A stretch of 28,362 nucleotides of DNA from Candidatus Kerfeldbacteria bacterium (GTDB lineage: Bacteria; Patescibacteriota; Patescibacteriia; SBBC01; CAIJZX01). A program made the translations under genes and the position numbers. The notes beneath the pieces are model-generated. The model made no database searches. It had not been told where the DNA came from and saw only the letters and a list, made by a program, of their open reading frames with translations. Shown one piece after another: positions 14,356 to 22,342 of this stretch; positions within the stretch are counted from its first letter, which is position 1, and each line of letters opens with the position of its first letter. The stretch is from the NCBI GenBank assembly GCA_016194465.1, contig JACQBO010000080.1:1-28362 (forward strand), given 5' to 3'.

Positions 14356-16124
14356 CGAAAATCGTAAGCGTAAATAGACGATCCTATATGCCAGCGCGGC
14401 GGGTACGCCTGGAGCCATTGCAGGCCCTCGTCTGGATTGTAAAGCAGATTAGCGGAGACAATAATGATATCCCGGGGCTTTACCCTGGCTCCCGTGAGGC
14501 TATCTCGAGGAACCGGCAAGGCCTCGGGAAAAAAGTTTTGCCGGGGAATTGGCCCAAAAAGAGCAATGTGGACAAGCGTAAAATGCTGCTGGTCAAGCCA
14601 GGACCGGAGTCGCCAAAAATCTTGGTCCCAGTCGAGGTTGGAATCAAGGAGGTAACGAGCGCCGCCCTTTGTGCCTCCGGCCGCCACATTAAAATATCCG
14701 ATGGTGTTCGGCCAGCTCGCTAAGGCGGTCGCCCCAATGCCGAGCGCCAAAACCAAAAGAAGGCTATACCACCACCGTAACCATCTCGTCGGACGAATCG
14801 ACACTAAACGAGCAATCCCGAGATAGAGAAACGGATAGATGGGGAAAATGTGTCGCAGTCCGATATTGATATGGCTGGCCAGGCTCCAACCGAAATATAG
14901 TAAGGGGGGGAGACCAAGAAGAAAAGCCTGAAACGGGATATGCGGCCGATGTCGACGAGCCCAAGCTTGCAGAAACGACCCGAGGCCAATGATCGCTGAC
15001 AGGCACAGGGCCAGCAGGGTTACCAGAGGAGTCTTGACTAAAAAAGTAACCGGGAAGTAGTACCACCAACCAATGCCCGATGTCTGGCCCAGTAGGTAGG
15101 CCGGGTGACCCCAAAAATCATGACTCAACAATGAGAACAGACCGGCCCAATAGCTATAGGCTGGTATGCTCCAATGTTCTACCCGCTGGAAAAGCTGTCC
15201 GATCGGTTGGTGGGGGTCAGTCCATGACACGAGATATCGGATAAGCGTAGGCTGCATGGAGAGGTCACGAGGTAACAATAATTGTCTCGCTTGCCATAGC
15301 TGCCTAAATCGTGGGTCATCAACCGTTTTTTTGGTTTGCAGACCGTAGGCGGCCCAGATGATCGGTCCGGTCGTGATCAGTAGACTAAGCAGCAGAGAGA
15401 AAAAATGTCGCGCCGGCCACGGCGGACGACGGTAGGCGAGTCGAACGAGCCCCAGCAGGGGAACGATCAGCCACAAAATCAGGGCGGAAAATTTCGTGAT
15501 TTGGCTGAGCGCAAAAATAATACTCAGGATGATGAGGGTCGAAGCCCGGGGTTGTTCGAAGTAACGACCGGCCGCCCAGACGGTGGCAAAAATTCCCAAA
15601 CTCACGCCCACGTCGGTGGTAACCAAATGTCCATGACCGAGGAAGTTCGGATCAAATACGAAAAACGTCAGGCCGAATAAACCGGCCGTATCACCCCAAC
15701 GCTTCCGAGCCCAGTGCCACAGTAAGAGTCCGAGGGTCAGCCAGATGGCGATCATCGGTAGGCGGGCAAGAAACAGCAGCAGCCGGGCGGGGATGGGGTT
15801 ATCGTACAGAAAATTGGCGCCGAAGGTCCACTCATTTAAACTCCGCCAGCTCCACTCTGGTCCACTCAGTCGTAGTTGTAAGCCATGGACAAACAGCAAG
15901 GGAGCCGCGGCTAAGACCTTGATCAGCGGCGGGTGTTCGGGATTCAAACGGAAATCACCCGTTCGCAGGTAACTATACCCGGCGGATAGATGGACCGCTT
16001 CATCAGAGGTTTGACTATCTTGCCAGGCCCCGATACACTGCAGGCACGTGCCGGTCAGCAGGACCGTGCCGAGGCAAACGGTGATTATGGCTTTCTGTTG
16101 ACGATGAAACCAATTCAGATTCAT
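14352..16124 (-). CDS. GT-C type membrane glycosyltransferase (dolichyl-P-mannose-protein mannosyltransferase-like)
   Basis: 590 residues with about eleven hydrophobic helices. After the first helix comes TSDEAVHLSAGYSYLRTGDF, with Asp41-Glu42 as the GT-C catalytic acidic pair, then NPEHPPLIKVLAAAPLLF, a motif common in PMT_2/GT39-like bacterial enzymes. TTDVGVSLGIF and INIGLRHIFPIYPFLY are further typical segments. The enzyme probably transfers a sugar from a polyprenyl-phosphate donor to a surface acceptor outside the membrane. It lies just upstream of the pilus operon on the same strand, so pilin glycosylation is a tempting but unproven idea. Its first 21 bp overlap head-to-head with the start of the plus-strand gene at 16104, so one of the two starts may be wrong. 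Confidence 0.85.
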   Translation of the reverse strand: MNLNWFHRQQKAIITVCLGTVLLTGTCLQCIGAWQDSQTSDEAVHLSAGYSYLRTGDFRLNPEHPPLIKVLAAAPLLFVHGLQLRLSGPEWSWRSLNEWTFGANFLYDNPIPARLLLFLARLPMIAIWLTLGLLLWHWARKRWGDTAGLFGLTFFVFDPNFLGHGHLVTTDVGVSLGIFATVWAAGRYFEQPRASTLIILSIIFALSQITKFSALILWLIVPLLGLVRLAYRRPPWPARHFFSLLLSLLITTGPIIWAAYGLQTKKTVDDPRFRQLWQARQLLLPRDLSMQPTLIRYLVSWTDPHQPIGQLFQRVEHWSIPAYSYWAGLFSLLSHDFWGHPAYLLGQTSGIGWWYYFPVTFLVKTPLVTLLALCLSAIIGLGSFLQAWARRHRPHIPFQAFLLGLPPLLYFGWSLASHINIGLRHIFPIYPFLYLGIARLVSIRPTRWLRWWYSLLLVLALGIGATALASWPNTIGYFNVAAGGTKGGARYLLDSNLDWDQDFWRLRSWLDQQHFTLVHIALFGPIPRQNFFPEALPVPRDSLTGARVKPRDIIIVSANLLYNPDEGLQWLQAYPPRWHIGSSIYAYDFR

Positions 16125-16463
16125 TGGAAAAACTTTGATCGATCGAATCGATGGATCGTGGCGAGCGCCGCACTGGTGAACGCGGGTTTATGGTTGACCT
16201 TGATTACCAACCTGCCCCACGCCAAGCCCTTCTTACCTCTCCACTATACCATATACTTTGGTATTGATTTAAGTGGGTCATGGCATAAAGCCCTGTGGCT
16301 GCCCGGGTTCGGTGCGATCGTCCTCGTGTTCCATGCCATCATCGGGCTCTTTGACGAAGGTCGTCGCTGGATGCGCGCCTGGTCGATTCTGGGGCTGCTC
16401 ATTCAGGTTTTGTTATTTTCCGCCACGGTGATGCTGATTGCCCAAACTCGCCTCAACGTATGA
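16104..16463 (+). CDS. small membrane protein preceding mraY
   Basis: 119 residues with three hydrophobic helices (about 17-33, 61-79 and 92-112). A segment between the first two, PLHYTIYFGIDLSGSW, looks conserved in character. I recognise no named family. The ATG at 16104 (MKPIQIHWKNFD) is preferred over the longer frame from 15990, whose extra 38 residues lie antisense to the glycosyltransferase gene. Its stop overlaps mraY (ATGA at 16460-16463), so it is the first gene of the lipid II cluster. Confidence 0.7.
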   Translation: MKPIQIHWKNFDRSNRWIVASAALVNAGLWLTLITNLPHAKPFLPLHYTIYFGIDLSGSWHKALWLPGFGAIVLVFHAIIGLFDEGRRWMRAWSILGLLIQVLLFSATVMLIAQTRLNV

Positions 16464-17503
16464 TCCTGACTCATGTCATCACGCTTTTTACGTTGCTGCT
16501 GGCCTCCAGCCTGCTGACGATCGCCGTCACCCCGGCGCTAACCGCTTTTTTGTACCGCCACCGCCTGGGCAAGCAAATTCGCGACGCGCATGAAACCCCG
16601 ATTTATAGTTCACTCCACGCGTCCAAAGCCGGAACACCGACCATGGGGGGAATTCTTATTTGGGGCTCGACCCTGGTCGTTCTGGTTCTCGCCTGGCTTA
16701 TTCATACGGTGGCCTCAGGCGGGTTTTGGTCCAATCTCAACTTTTGGTCGCGCTCGGAAACATATTTGCCGATTGGCCTAATGGTGCTCGCGGCGCTACT
16801 CGGCTTGCTTGACGATTTTTTTAATGTCCGGCAGCGGGGAGCGCACGGTGGCGGGTTGCGTGTCCGCTATCGCCTCCTGGCCTATAGTGCCATCGCTTTA
16901 GTTGGCGCCCTGTGGTTTTTCTTTAAGCTGGACTGGACCACGATTCACATTCCGTTTGCCCACAACATTGATATTGGTGCCTGGTATATTCCGATTTTTA
17001 TTTTTGTCATCGTGGCCACATCGTTTTCGGTCAATGAGGCGGATGGTCTCGACGGCCTGGCCGGCGGGTTACTCCTGGCGGCCTTTACCGCCTATGGAGT
17101 CATCACCGTGGTGCAGGGGAGAATTGAACTGGCCAGTTTGGTGGCCGTGATCGTTGGGTCACTGACCGCTTTTCTCTGGTTCAATATCCCCCCGGCCCGC
17201 TTCTTTATGGGTGATACGGGGGTCATGAGCTTGGGGGTCACACTCGGGGTCTTGGCCATGCTCACCAATACGATCTGGTTGCTGCCAATCATCGGCCTAC
17301 CATTTGTGGTTGAATCTGGCTCAGTCATACTCCAGTTGGCGTCGAAGCGGTGGCGAAAGAAAAAAATCTTTCTGTCGGCCCCGATTCACCACCACCTCGA
17401 AGCCAAAGGCTGGAGCGAGCCCAAAATCGTCATGCGTTTTTGGATTATTGGCGCCCTGATGTCAATTGTCGGTTTAGTCTTATTTTTTTTAGATATCCGT
17501 TAG
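16460..17503 (+). CDS. mraY: phospho-N-acetylmuramoyl-pentapeptide-transferase MraY
   Basis: 347 residues, the normal length, about ten helices. MraY transfers phospho-MurNAc-pentapeptide to undecaprenyl phosphate, making lipid I at the inner face of the membrane. Signatures in order: GTPTMGGILI, the Asp pair in LDDFFNVRQRG (Asp118-Asp119), NEADGLDGLAGG (Asp198 for Mg binding), FMGDTGVMSLG, and the His triplet HHHLEAKGWSE (310-312). All key residues are present. It is coupled to the preceding small gene and followed by 54 nt that hold a weak hairpin and the murD promoter. Confidence 0.97.
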   Translation: MILTHVITLFTLLLASSLLTIAVTPALTAFLYRHRLGKQIRDAHETPIYSSLHASKAGTPTMGGILIWGSTLVVLVLAWLIHTVASGGFWSNLNFWSRSETYLPIGLMVLAALLGLLDDFFNVRQRGAHGGGLRVRYRLLAYSAIALVGALWFFFKLDWTTIHIPFAHNIDIGAWYIPIFIFVIVATSFSVNEADGLDGLAGGLLLAAFTAYGVITVVQGRIELASLVAVIVGSLTAFLWFNIPPARFFMGDTGVMSLGVTLGVLAMLTNTIWLLPIIGLPFVVESGSVILQLASKRWRKKKIFLSAPIHHHLEAKGWSEPKIVMRFWIIGALMSIVGLVLFFLDIR

Positions 17504-17514
17504 ATTTTTTCATT

Positions 17515-17540
17515 CCCTCGATTGCGGGGAGGGCCTTTTT
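17515..17540 (+). terminator. weak hairpin plus T-run between mraY and murD
   Basis: CCCTC (17515-17519) can pair with GAGGG (17529-17533), followed by CCTTTTT. The stem is only 5 bp, so termination would be partial. The -35 box of the murD promoter sits in its loop. Confidence 0.3.
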
Positions 17541-17550
17541 GTGCTATATT
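17522..17550 (+). promoter_or_regulatory. internal murD promoter, leaderless spacing
   Basis: TTGCGG (17522-17527), a 17 nt spacer, then TGCTATATT (extended -10, TATATT at 17545-17550). Seven nucleotides later comes the murD ATG at 17558, so the transcript should start at the codon itself. Confidence 0.65.
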
Positions 17551-17557
17551 CATATCA

Positions 17558-18955
17558 ATGGCCGCGCTCCGAACTACCTCCGCGTTCAAGAACACAAAAG
17601 TCCTTATCCTTGGTCTGGGATTGTTAGGGGGCGCCGAATCAGCGGTGCGTTGGTTTTGTCGTCAGGGTGCGGTGGTCCGGGTGACGGACCTGAAAACACG
17701 CGTGCAACTGCAGCCGACCATCCGCCGGTTGCGTGGCCTGAAAGTACAGTACCATCTCGGTGGGCATCGGTTATCAGATATTGACTGGGCCGATGTGGTC
17801 GTACGTAATCCCGATGTCCGAGATACTACGCCAGAGCTGCGGCGAGCCAAAACACTAGGCAAGATCGTGGCGAATGACACGACCATTTTTTTTGAAGTCT
17901 GCCCGGCCACGGTCGTGGCCGTGACCGGGACCCGCGGTAAGAGCTCGACCGCCAGTCTCATTGCTCATATTCTTCGCCAGGGAAGATCGGATGTGGTTTT
18001 AGCCGGTAACTTGCCAAATCACGGTTTGTTCGATGCCCTGGATATAGTGCCGCCCAAAGGCATTGCCGTGCTCGAACTCTCTTCATTCCAGCTTGAACTA
18101 TTGCCGAATATCAAACGAGGTCCGCATATCGCGGTCATGACGAATATCAAGGTCGACCATCTCAACCGGTACGGGTCAATGAAGAAATATGCGGACGCCA
18201 AGTTCAACGTGATTCGATATCAACGGGCCGGAGATTTTGCCATCTTAAACGCCGATTCATCGGCGGTTCGTTCAGGCGCTCGACGAACCAAGGCGCAGGT
18301 GGTGTGGTTTAGCGATCGGGGGGCGCATGGGTCGCCTTGTTTTTTTGTTCGCCAAGGGACGTTGTACGAGAAACATGGCCCCCGGGTTGCACGTATCGCT
18401 TCGCTTCGGCACTGGCATATTCTCGGCGACCACCAGCGCCAGAACCTATTGGCGGCGGTGGCGGCCGTGCGGACGCTTGGCGTGACAGTGCAAAAAATTC
18501 AGCCAGCGATCAAAACGTTCGTTCCACTCCCGCACCGCCAAGAAATCGTGCGGCATTGGCTAGGCCATGATTTCATTAATGACACGACGGCCACCACCCC
18601 GGACGGGACGCTCGCCGCCTTGTCCGTGTTTCCGCGGGGCGTGTTTATCGTCGGCGGAACCGATAAAAAGCTGCGGTATAAGGAACTGGCAAAACAATTC
18701 CGGCGGCGACGGACGCGATTAGTTTTGTTGCCAGGATCAGGCACGGAGAAACTACGGCGGGCCCTGCAACAGGCAAACTATCGGAGCCAGATGACCGACG
18801 TCTTATCCATGAGCGAGGCGGTACACCAAGCCGTCGCTATCGCCGCGCCAAAACAGCCGATCGTCTTGAGCCCAGCCGCCGCCAGCTTCGGCCTCTTCAT
18901 CAATGAGTTCGATCGAGGCAAACAATTTATTCAAGCGGTACGTCAACTCTCATGA
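17558..18955 (+). CDS. murD: UDP-N-acetylmuramoyl-L-alanine--D-glutamate ligase MurD
   Basis: 465 residues, Mur ligase layout. A Rossmann-like N-domain (KVLILGLGLLGGAESAVRWF) is followed by the ATP-binding loop TGTRGKSSTAS (Gly124-Ser130; Lys128 is the P-loop lysine), ELSSFQLE, KVDHLNRYGSMKKYADAKF, and the C-domain with FINDTTATTPDGTLAAL and the ending LSPAAASFGLFINEFDRG, diagnostic of MurD. The usual GTNGKTT is GTRGKSS here, a change I associate with CPR MurD proteins. MurD adds D-Glu to UDP-MurNAc-L-Ala in the cytosol. The start at 17558 is preferred over 17522, which would lie inside the promoter. It overlaps ftsW by 4 nt. Confidence 0.95.
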   Translation: MAALRTTSAFKNTKVLILGLGLLGGAESAVRWFCRQGAVVRVTDLKTRVQLQPTIRRLRGLKVQYHLGGHRLSDIDWADVVVRNPDVRDTTPELRRAKTLGKIVANDTTIFFEVCPATVVAVTGTRGKSSTASLIAHILRQGRSDVVLAGNLPNHGLFDALDIVPPKGIAVLELSSFQLELLPNIKRGPHIAVMTNIKVDHLNRYGSMKKYADAKFNVIRYQRAGDFAILNADSSAVRSGARRTKAQVVWFSDRGAHGSPCFFVRQGTLYEKHGPRVARIASLRHWHILGDHQRQNLLAAVAAVRTLGVTVQKIQPAIKTFVPLPHRQEIVRHWLGHDFINDTTATTPDGTLAALSVFPRGVFIVGGTDKKLRYKELAKQFRRRRTRLVLLPGSGTEKLRRALQQANYRSQMTDVLSMSEAVHQAVAIAAPKQPIVLSPAAASFGLFINEFDRGKQFIQAVRQLS

Positions 18956-19899
18956 GTCGCGCGTTGGCGGTTGCCTGGCGGATCGACTACCATCAATGGC
19001 GCCGGTGGGCCTGGCCGTTGTTTATGGCCACCCTGATCATGCTGGTCATTGTTTTTTTACCCGGTGTCGGCTCTCTTTTTCTAGGGGCCCGGCGCTGGAT
19101 TAAGCTCGGCCCGATCCTCATCCAGCCCAGCGAAATCGCGAAGCTCACCTTCATTCTCTACTTAGCGACCTGGCTCGAACGACGCAGCTCACAGCTTCAT
19201 CGTGTGCAAGAGAATCTTCTGCCATTCCTCGTGACCCTGGGGATTATGGGGGGGTTAATCATTGCCCAGCCGGACTTGGGGACATTGACGGTCATCATGC
19301 TAGTCGCAGTCACGATGTATTTTTTAGCCGGCGCGCCATGGAAGCATCTGGTCTCCTTGTTTGTGGCTGGCATCGCCGCTTTCGCCCTGGTGATTACGAT
19401 TGCCCCATACCGCGCCCAGCGGCTGACCGTCTTTTTGAACCCAGATATCGATCCGCAGGGCATTGGCTATCACATCAAGCAAGCCTGGCTGGCCATTGGC
19501 TCGGGCGGGTTCTTTGGTCTCGGTCTTGGCCATTCGCGCCAAAAATTCAATTACTTGCCCGAACCAGCCGGCGACTCTATCTTTGCGGTCACGGCTGAAG
19601 AGCTGGGATTTTTTATCGTCAGCCTCTATATCCTGGCCTGGATAAGCCTGATTATTCGTGGTCTACGCATTGCCCGCCAAGCGCCCGATCTCTTTGGTCA
19701 GCTCGTGGCGGCCGGCATTATCTGCTGGCTCGGTTTACAGGCTTTTTTAAATATCGGCGCGCTGAGTGGCATCTTACCCTTGACGGGAATCCCCCTGCCA
19801 TTCATGAGTCAGGGCGGCTCGGCGCTCATCGTCTCACTGGCGGCCATCGGCATCTTACTCAACATTTCACGCCAAACGGCGCGGGAGGTATCTCGATGA
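18952..19899 (+). CDS. ftsW: SEDS peptidoglycan glycosyltransferase FtsW, N-terminally short
   Basis: 315 residues against roughly 360-400 usual for FtsW/RodA. It begins MSRALAVAWRIDYHQWRRWAW, which aligns with the end of helix 2 in typical FtsW; helix 1 and most of helix 2 are absent. The core is intact: GARRWIKLGPILIQPSEIAK, AQPDLGTLTVI, RLTVFLNPDIDPQGIGYH, FNYLPEPAGDSIFAVTAEELG and GIPLPFMSQGGSALI, including the conserved Asp of the PxxGDSIFAV loop. FtsW polymerises lipid II during septation with a class B PBP, which is not in this window. The ATG overlaps the intact murD stop (ATGA), so there is no room for the missing 5' part. Either the lineage has a shortened FtsW or the assembly lost about 60 codons. 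Confidence 0.88.
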   Translation: MSRALAVAWRIDYHQWRRWAWPLFMATLIMLVIVFLPGVGSLFLGARRWIKLGPILIQPSEIAKLTFILYLATWLERRSSQLHRVQENLLPFLVTLGIMGGLIIAQPDLGTLTVIMLVAVTMYFLAGAPWKHLVSLFVAGIAAFALVITIAPYRAQRLTVFLNPDIDPQGIGYHIKQAWLAIGSGGFFGLGLGHSRQKFNYLPEPAGDSIFAVTAEELGFFIVSLYILAWISLIIRGLRIARQAPDLFGQLVAAGIICWLGLQAFLNIGALSGILPLTGIPLPFMSQGGSALIVSLAAIGILLNISRQTAREVSR

Positions 19900-20969
19900 A
19901 GCCCCAAAAAATTCTGTTGACTGGTGGAGGAACCGCCGGCTCGGTGACGCCATTATTAGCGGTAGTCCAGTATGTGCGAGAACGCCAATGGCCAGTGGAG
20001 TTCTTCTTCATCGGGACCGCTGAAGGACCGGAACGCCGTCTGGCCCAGGCGGCCAATGTGCAATTTCATGCCATCCCTTCCGGGAAGCTCCGCCGATACT
20101 GGTCCTGGCAGAATCTGAGAGACGTGCCGAAAATTCTGCAAGGATTTCATGCCGCCCGCCAACTCATTCGCCAATGGCGACCAGATACGATCTTGACGGC
20201 CGGGTCTTTTGTTTCTGTTCCCGTCGTGTGGGCGGGGCGAATGGCTGGTTGCCGCATTATTGTCCATCAGGAAGACGTTCGTCCGGGTTTAGCCAATCGC
20301 TTGATGGCGCCCATGGCCAATATCGTGACCATTTCATTCGAACGATCTGCCCGGAGCTTCTCCTCCAAGAAGGCCCGTTTGACCGGTAACCCGGTTCGGC
20401 CGGAGATCCTCCAAGGCTCAAGAACTATTGGGCAGGAGTTTTTTGGCCTTGAATCTCAAACCTTGACCATGCTGGTGCTGGGAGGCGGGACCGGCTCAGA
20501 CTTTTTGAACCGCTTAGTTGGCGCCACGGCCTACAAGCTCGTTCGAGAATGGCAAATTATTCACGTCACCGGGGTAGAACGGGATTTTCCAGAGTTGCAC
20601 GATCCACGTTACCACCGGGTTGATTTTCTGACCTGGGAAATGCCCCACGCCTTGGCGGCGGCCGACCTCATCTTATCCCGGGCCGGTCTGGGGGCAATCA
20701 CTGAACTCTCGGCTCTAGGCAAGCCGGCCGTCTTTGTGGCCATGCCGGGTACGCATCAGGAAGAGAATGCCCAACTCATCGCCGATACACAGGCCGGTCG
20801 AGTTATCTCTCAAGATGAACTTACAGCCAATCGATTTTTGGCCCTGGTCGACGATTTACGACGACACCCCGAAGAACGTAAACATCTCGGGGATAATCTC
20901 TTTCGATTGTTTCGCCCTGATGCCCTGGCGCAGCTGGTTTCGGTCGTGGTTGGTCAACCAATGGTATGA
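19896..20969 (+). CDS. murG: undecaprenyldiphospho-muramoylpentapeptide beta-N-acetylglucosaminyltransferase MurG
   Basis: 357 residues, normal GT28 length. MurG adds GlcNAc to lipid I, giving lipid II at the cytoplasmic face. Seen: ILLTGGGTAGSVTPLLAVV at the N-terminus, HQEDVRPGLANRLMAP, RLTGNPVRPEIL, LVLGGGTGSDFLN, and LSRAGLGAITELSALGKPAVFV with the donor-binding Glu. The N-terminal loop is GTAGSVTP where most MurG proteins have GTGGHxxP, so the conserved His is Ser16. It has one of the few Shine-Dalgarno sequences here (GGAGG, 7 nt before the ATG). It overlaps ftsW and murC by 4 nt each. Confidence 0.95.
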   Translation: MKPQKILLTGGGTAGSVTPLLAVVQYVRERQWPVEFFFIGTAEGPERRLAQAANVQFHAIPSGKLRRYWSWQNLRDVPKILQGFHAARQLIRQWRPDTILTAGSFVSVPVVWAGRMAGCRIIVHQEDVRPGLANRLMAPMANIVTISFERSARSFSSKKARLTGNPVRPEILQGSRTIGQEFFGLESQTLTMLVLGGGTGSDFLNRLVGATAYKLVREWQIIHVTGVERDFPELHDPRYHRVDFLTWEMPHALAAADLILSRAGLGAITELSALGKPAVFVAMPGTHQEENAQLIADTQAGRVISQDELTANRFLALVDDLRRHPEERKHLGDNLFRLFRPDALAQLVSVVVGQPMV

Positions 20970-22342
20970 ACCTCGCGGCGCTCGACCGGATTCATAAGGT
21001 CTACTGTATCGGCATCGGCGGGGTGGGCGTTTCCGCCGTGGCAAAATTTTTTCTCCAGCGCGGCGTCCGAGTCGAAGGGTCAGATATTCAGCGATCACCC
21101 TTTGTTGAGGACATTCTCGCCCTCGGGGGGCAATGGTTTCCCGCTCCGGATCCAGACCGCCTGACCAAAGATATTGATCTCGTGGTCTATACTGATGACT
21201 GTCCACCTGGCCATCCAGAGCGGCAGGCGGCGACCCAGTGCGGGCTGGTCACCCAGAACTTTTCGGAAACGTTGGGCTTGATCATGGAACCGTATCTTCA
21301 TCGGGTGGCGGTGTCCGGCACCAACGGCAAAAGCACCACCACCGCCATGATTGGACTGATGTTACGGGCGGCGGGCCGTGACCCCTCAATCTTTGTTGGC
21401 AGTCGCCTCAAGGAGTTCGATAGTAATGTCCACTTTGGCGGCGGTGACATCATGGTCGCTGAGGCCGATGAGTACCGGGATCACTTTTTGAATCTGCACC
21501 CGACGATGATCACCATCGCCAACATTGAACTTGATCACACCGACTATTTTCACGACCTCGCCCAGATCATCCGTAGTTTTCGGCGGTTTGTAGATTCTCT
21601 CCCGCCCGACGGGCAGCTGATGGTCAACGATGATGACCCAGTCAGCGCGCGGGAGTTTGGAGCCCATCCAAAAGCAGTGACGTTTGGGCAATCGGCTCTC
21701 AGTCATTTTCGTTTGTCCGGCCTTCATCCAAGCTCCGGGCGGCAAGAGTTTGACCTCACCTGGCAGGGGCGGGACCTTGGTACATTTAGCCTCCTTCAAC
21801 CTGGAGTGTTCAACGCATACAATGCCTTGGCGGCAATCGCCACGACCATCAGTTTGGGGGTGGACCCTGAAATCTGTCGCCAGACGTTGCAGAGTTTTCG
21901 AGGCATATGGCGACGGTTTGAAATATTGAACCCCAACGGTCAGGTGACAATCGTGAATGACTATGCGCATCACCCCACCGCCGTGGCCGGCACCCTGGCT
22001 GGAGCCCGGGAGTTTTATCCCGGGCGAAGGATCGTAGCGGTATTTCAGCCGCACCACCGCCATCGGCTCACATCGCTCTTCGCGGAGTTCGGCCAATCTT
22101 TTACTGCGGCTGACGTCAGCATTATTTCCGAGGTTTTCGCTGTCCCCGGCCGGGAAAAAAAAGAGGCCGGTCAAAAAACTGGCCACGACTTAGCCGACCG
22201 ACTAGGGGCACGCTACGCGGCTAATCCCGAGGCGGCCGAACGGATGGTCATCAAAGTTGCCAAGCCTGGCGACGTGGTTGTGATCATGGGCGCCGGAGAT
22301 ATCTGGAAGATTGCTCAACCACTGTCTGAGCACTATGCTTAG
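20966..22342 (+). CDS. murC: UDP-N-acetylmuramate--L-alanine ligase MurC
   Basis: 458 residues, full length. The N-domain KVYCIGIGGVGVSAVAKFF binds UDP-MurNAc. The ATP loop is SGTNGKSTTT (Gly118-Thr124, Lys122). AEADEYRDHFLNLHP and IANIELDHTDYF are the MurC/Mpl middle-domain motifs, and FRGIWRRFEIL plus VNDYAHHPTAVAGTL mark the C-domain. MurC adds L-Ala to UDP-MurNAc in the cytosol. TRGxxRRFE-like and YAHHP motifs exclude MurD/E/F. A Mpl recycling ligase is less likely, given the position between murG and murB. Confidence 0.96.
   Translation: MNLAALDRIHKVYCIGIGGVGVSAVAKFFLQRGVRVEGSDIQRSPFVEDILALGGQWFPAPDPDRLTKDIDLVVYTDDCPPGHPERQAATQCGLVTQNFSETLGLIMEPYLHRVAVSGTNGKSTTTAMIGLMLRAAGRDPSIFVGSRLKEFDSNVHFGGGDIMVAEADEYRDHFLNLHPTMITIANIELDHTDYFHDLAQIIRSFRRFVDSLPPDGQLMVNDDDPVSAREFGAHPKAVTFGQSALSHFRLSGLHPSSGRQEFDLTWQGRDLGTFSLLQPGVFNAYNALAAIATTISLGVDPEICRQTLQSFRGIWRRFEILNPNGQVTIVNDYAHHPTAVAGTLAGAREFYPGRRIVAVFQPHHRHRLTSLFAEFGQSFTAADVSIISEVFAVPGREKKEAGQKTGHDLADRLGARYAANPEAAERMVIKVAKPGDVVVIMGAGDIWKIAQPLSEHYA

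Noticed and set aside
16060..16103. Promoter for the mraY cluster
   Set aside because: The only candidate, a TATGGC preceded by TG at the wrong distance, has no -35, so I do not list it.
21386..22186. 266-codon minus-strand frame inside murC
   Set aside because: It lies antisense to conserved MurC motifs and has no family likeness.
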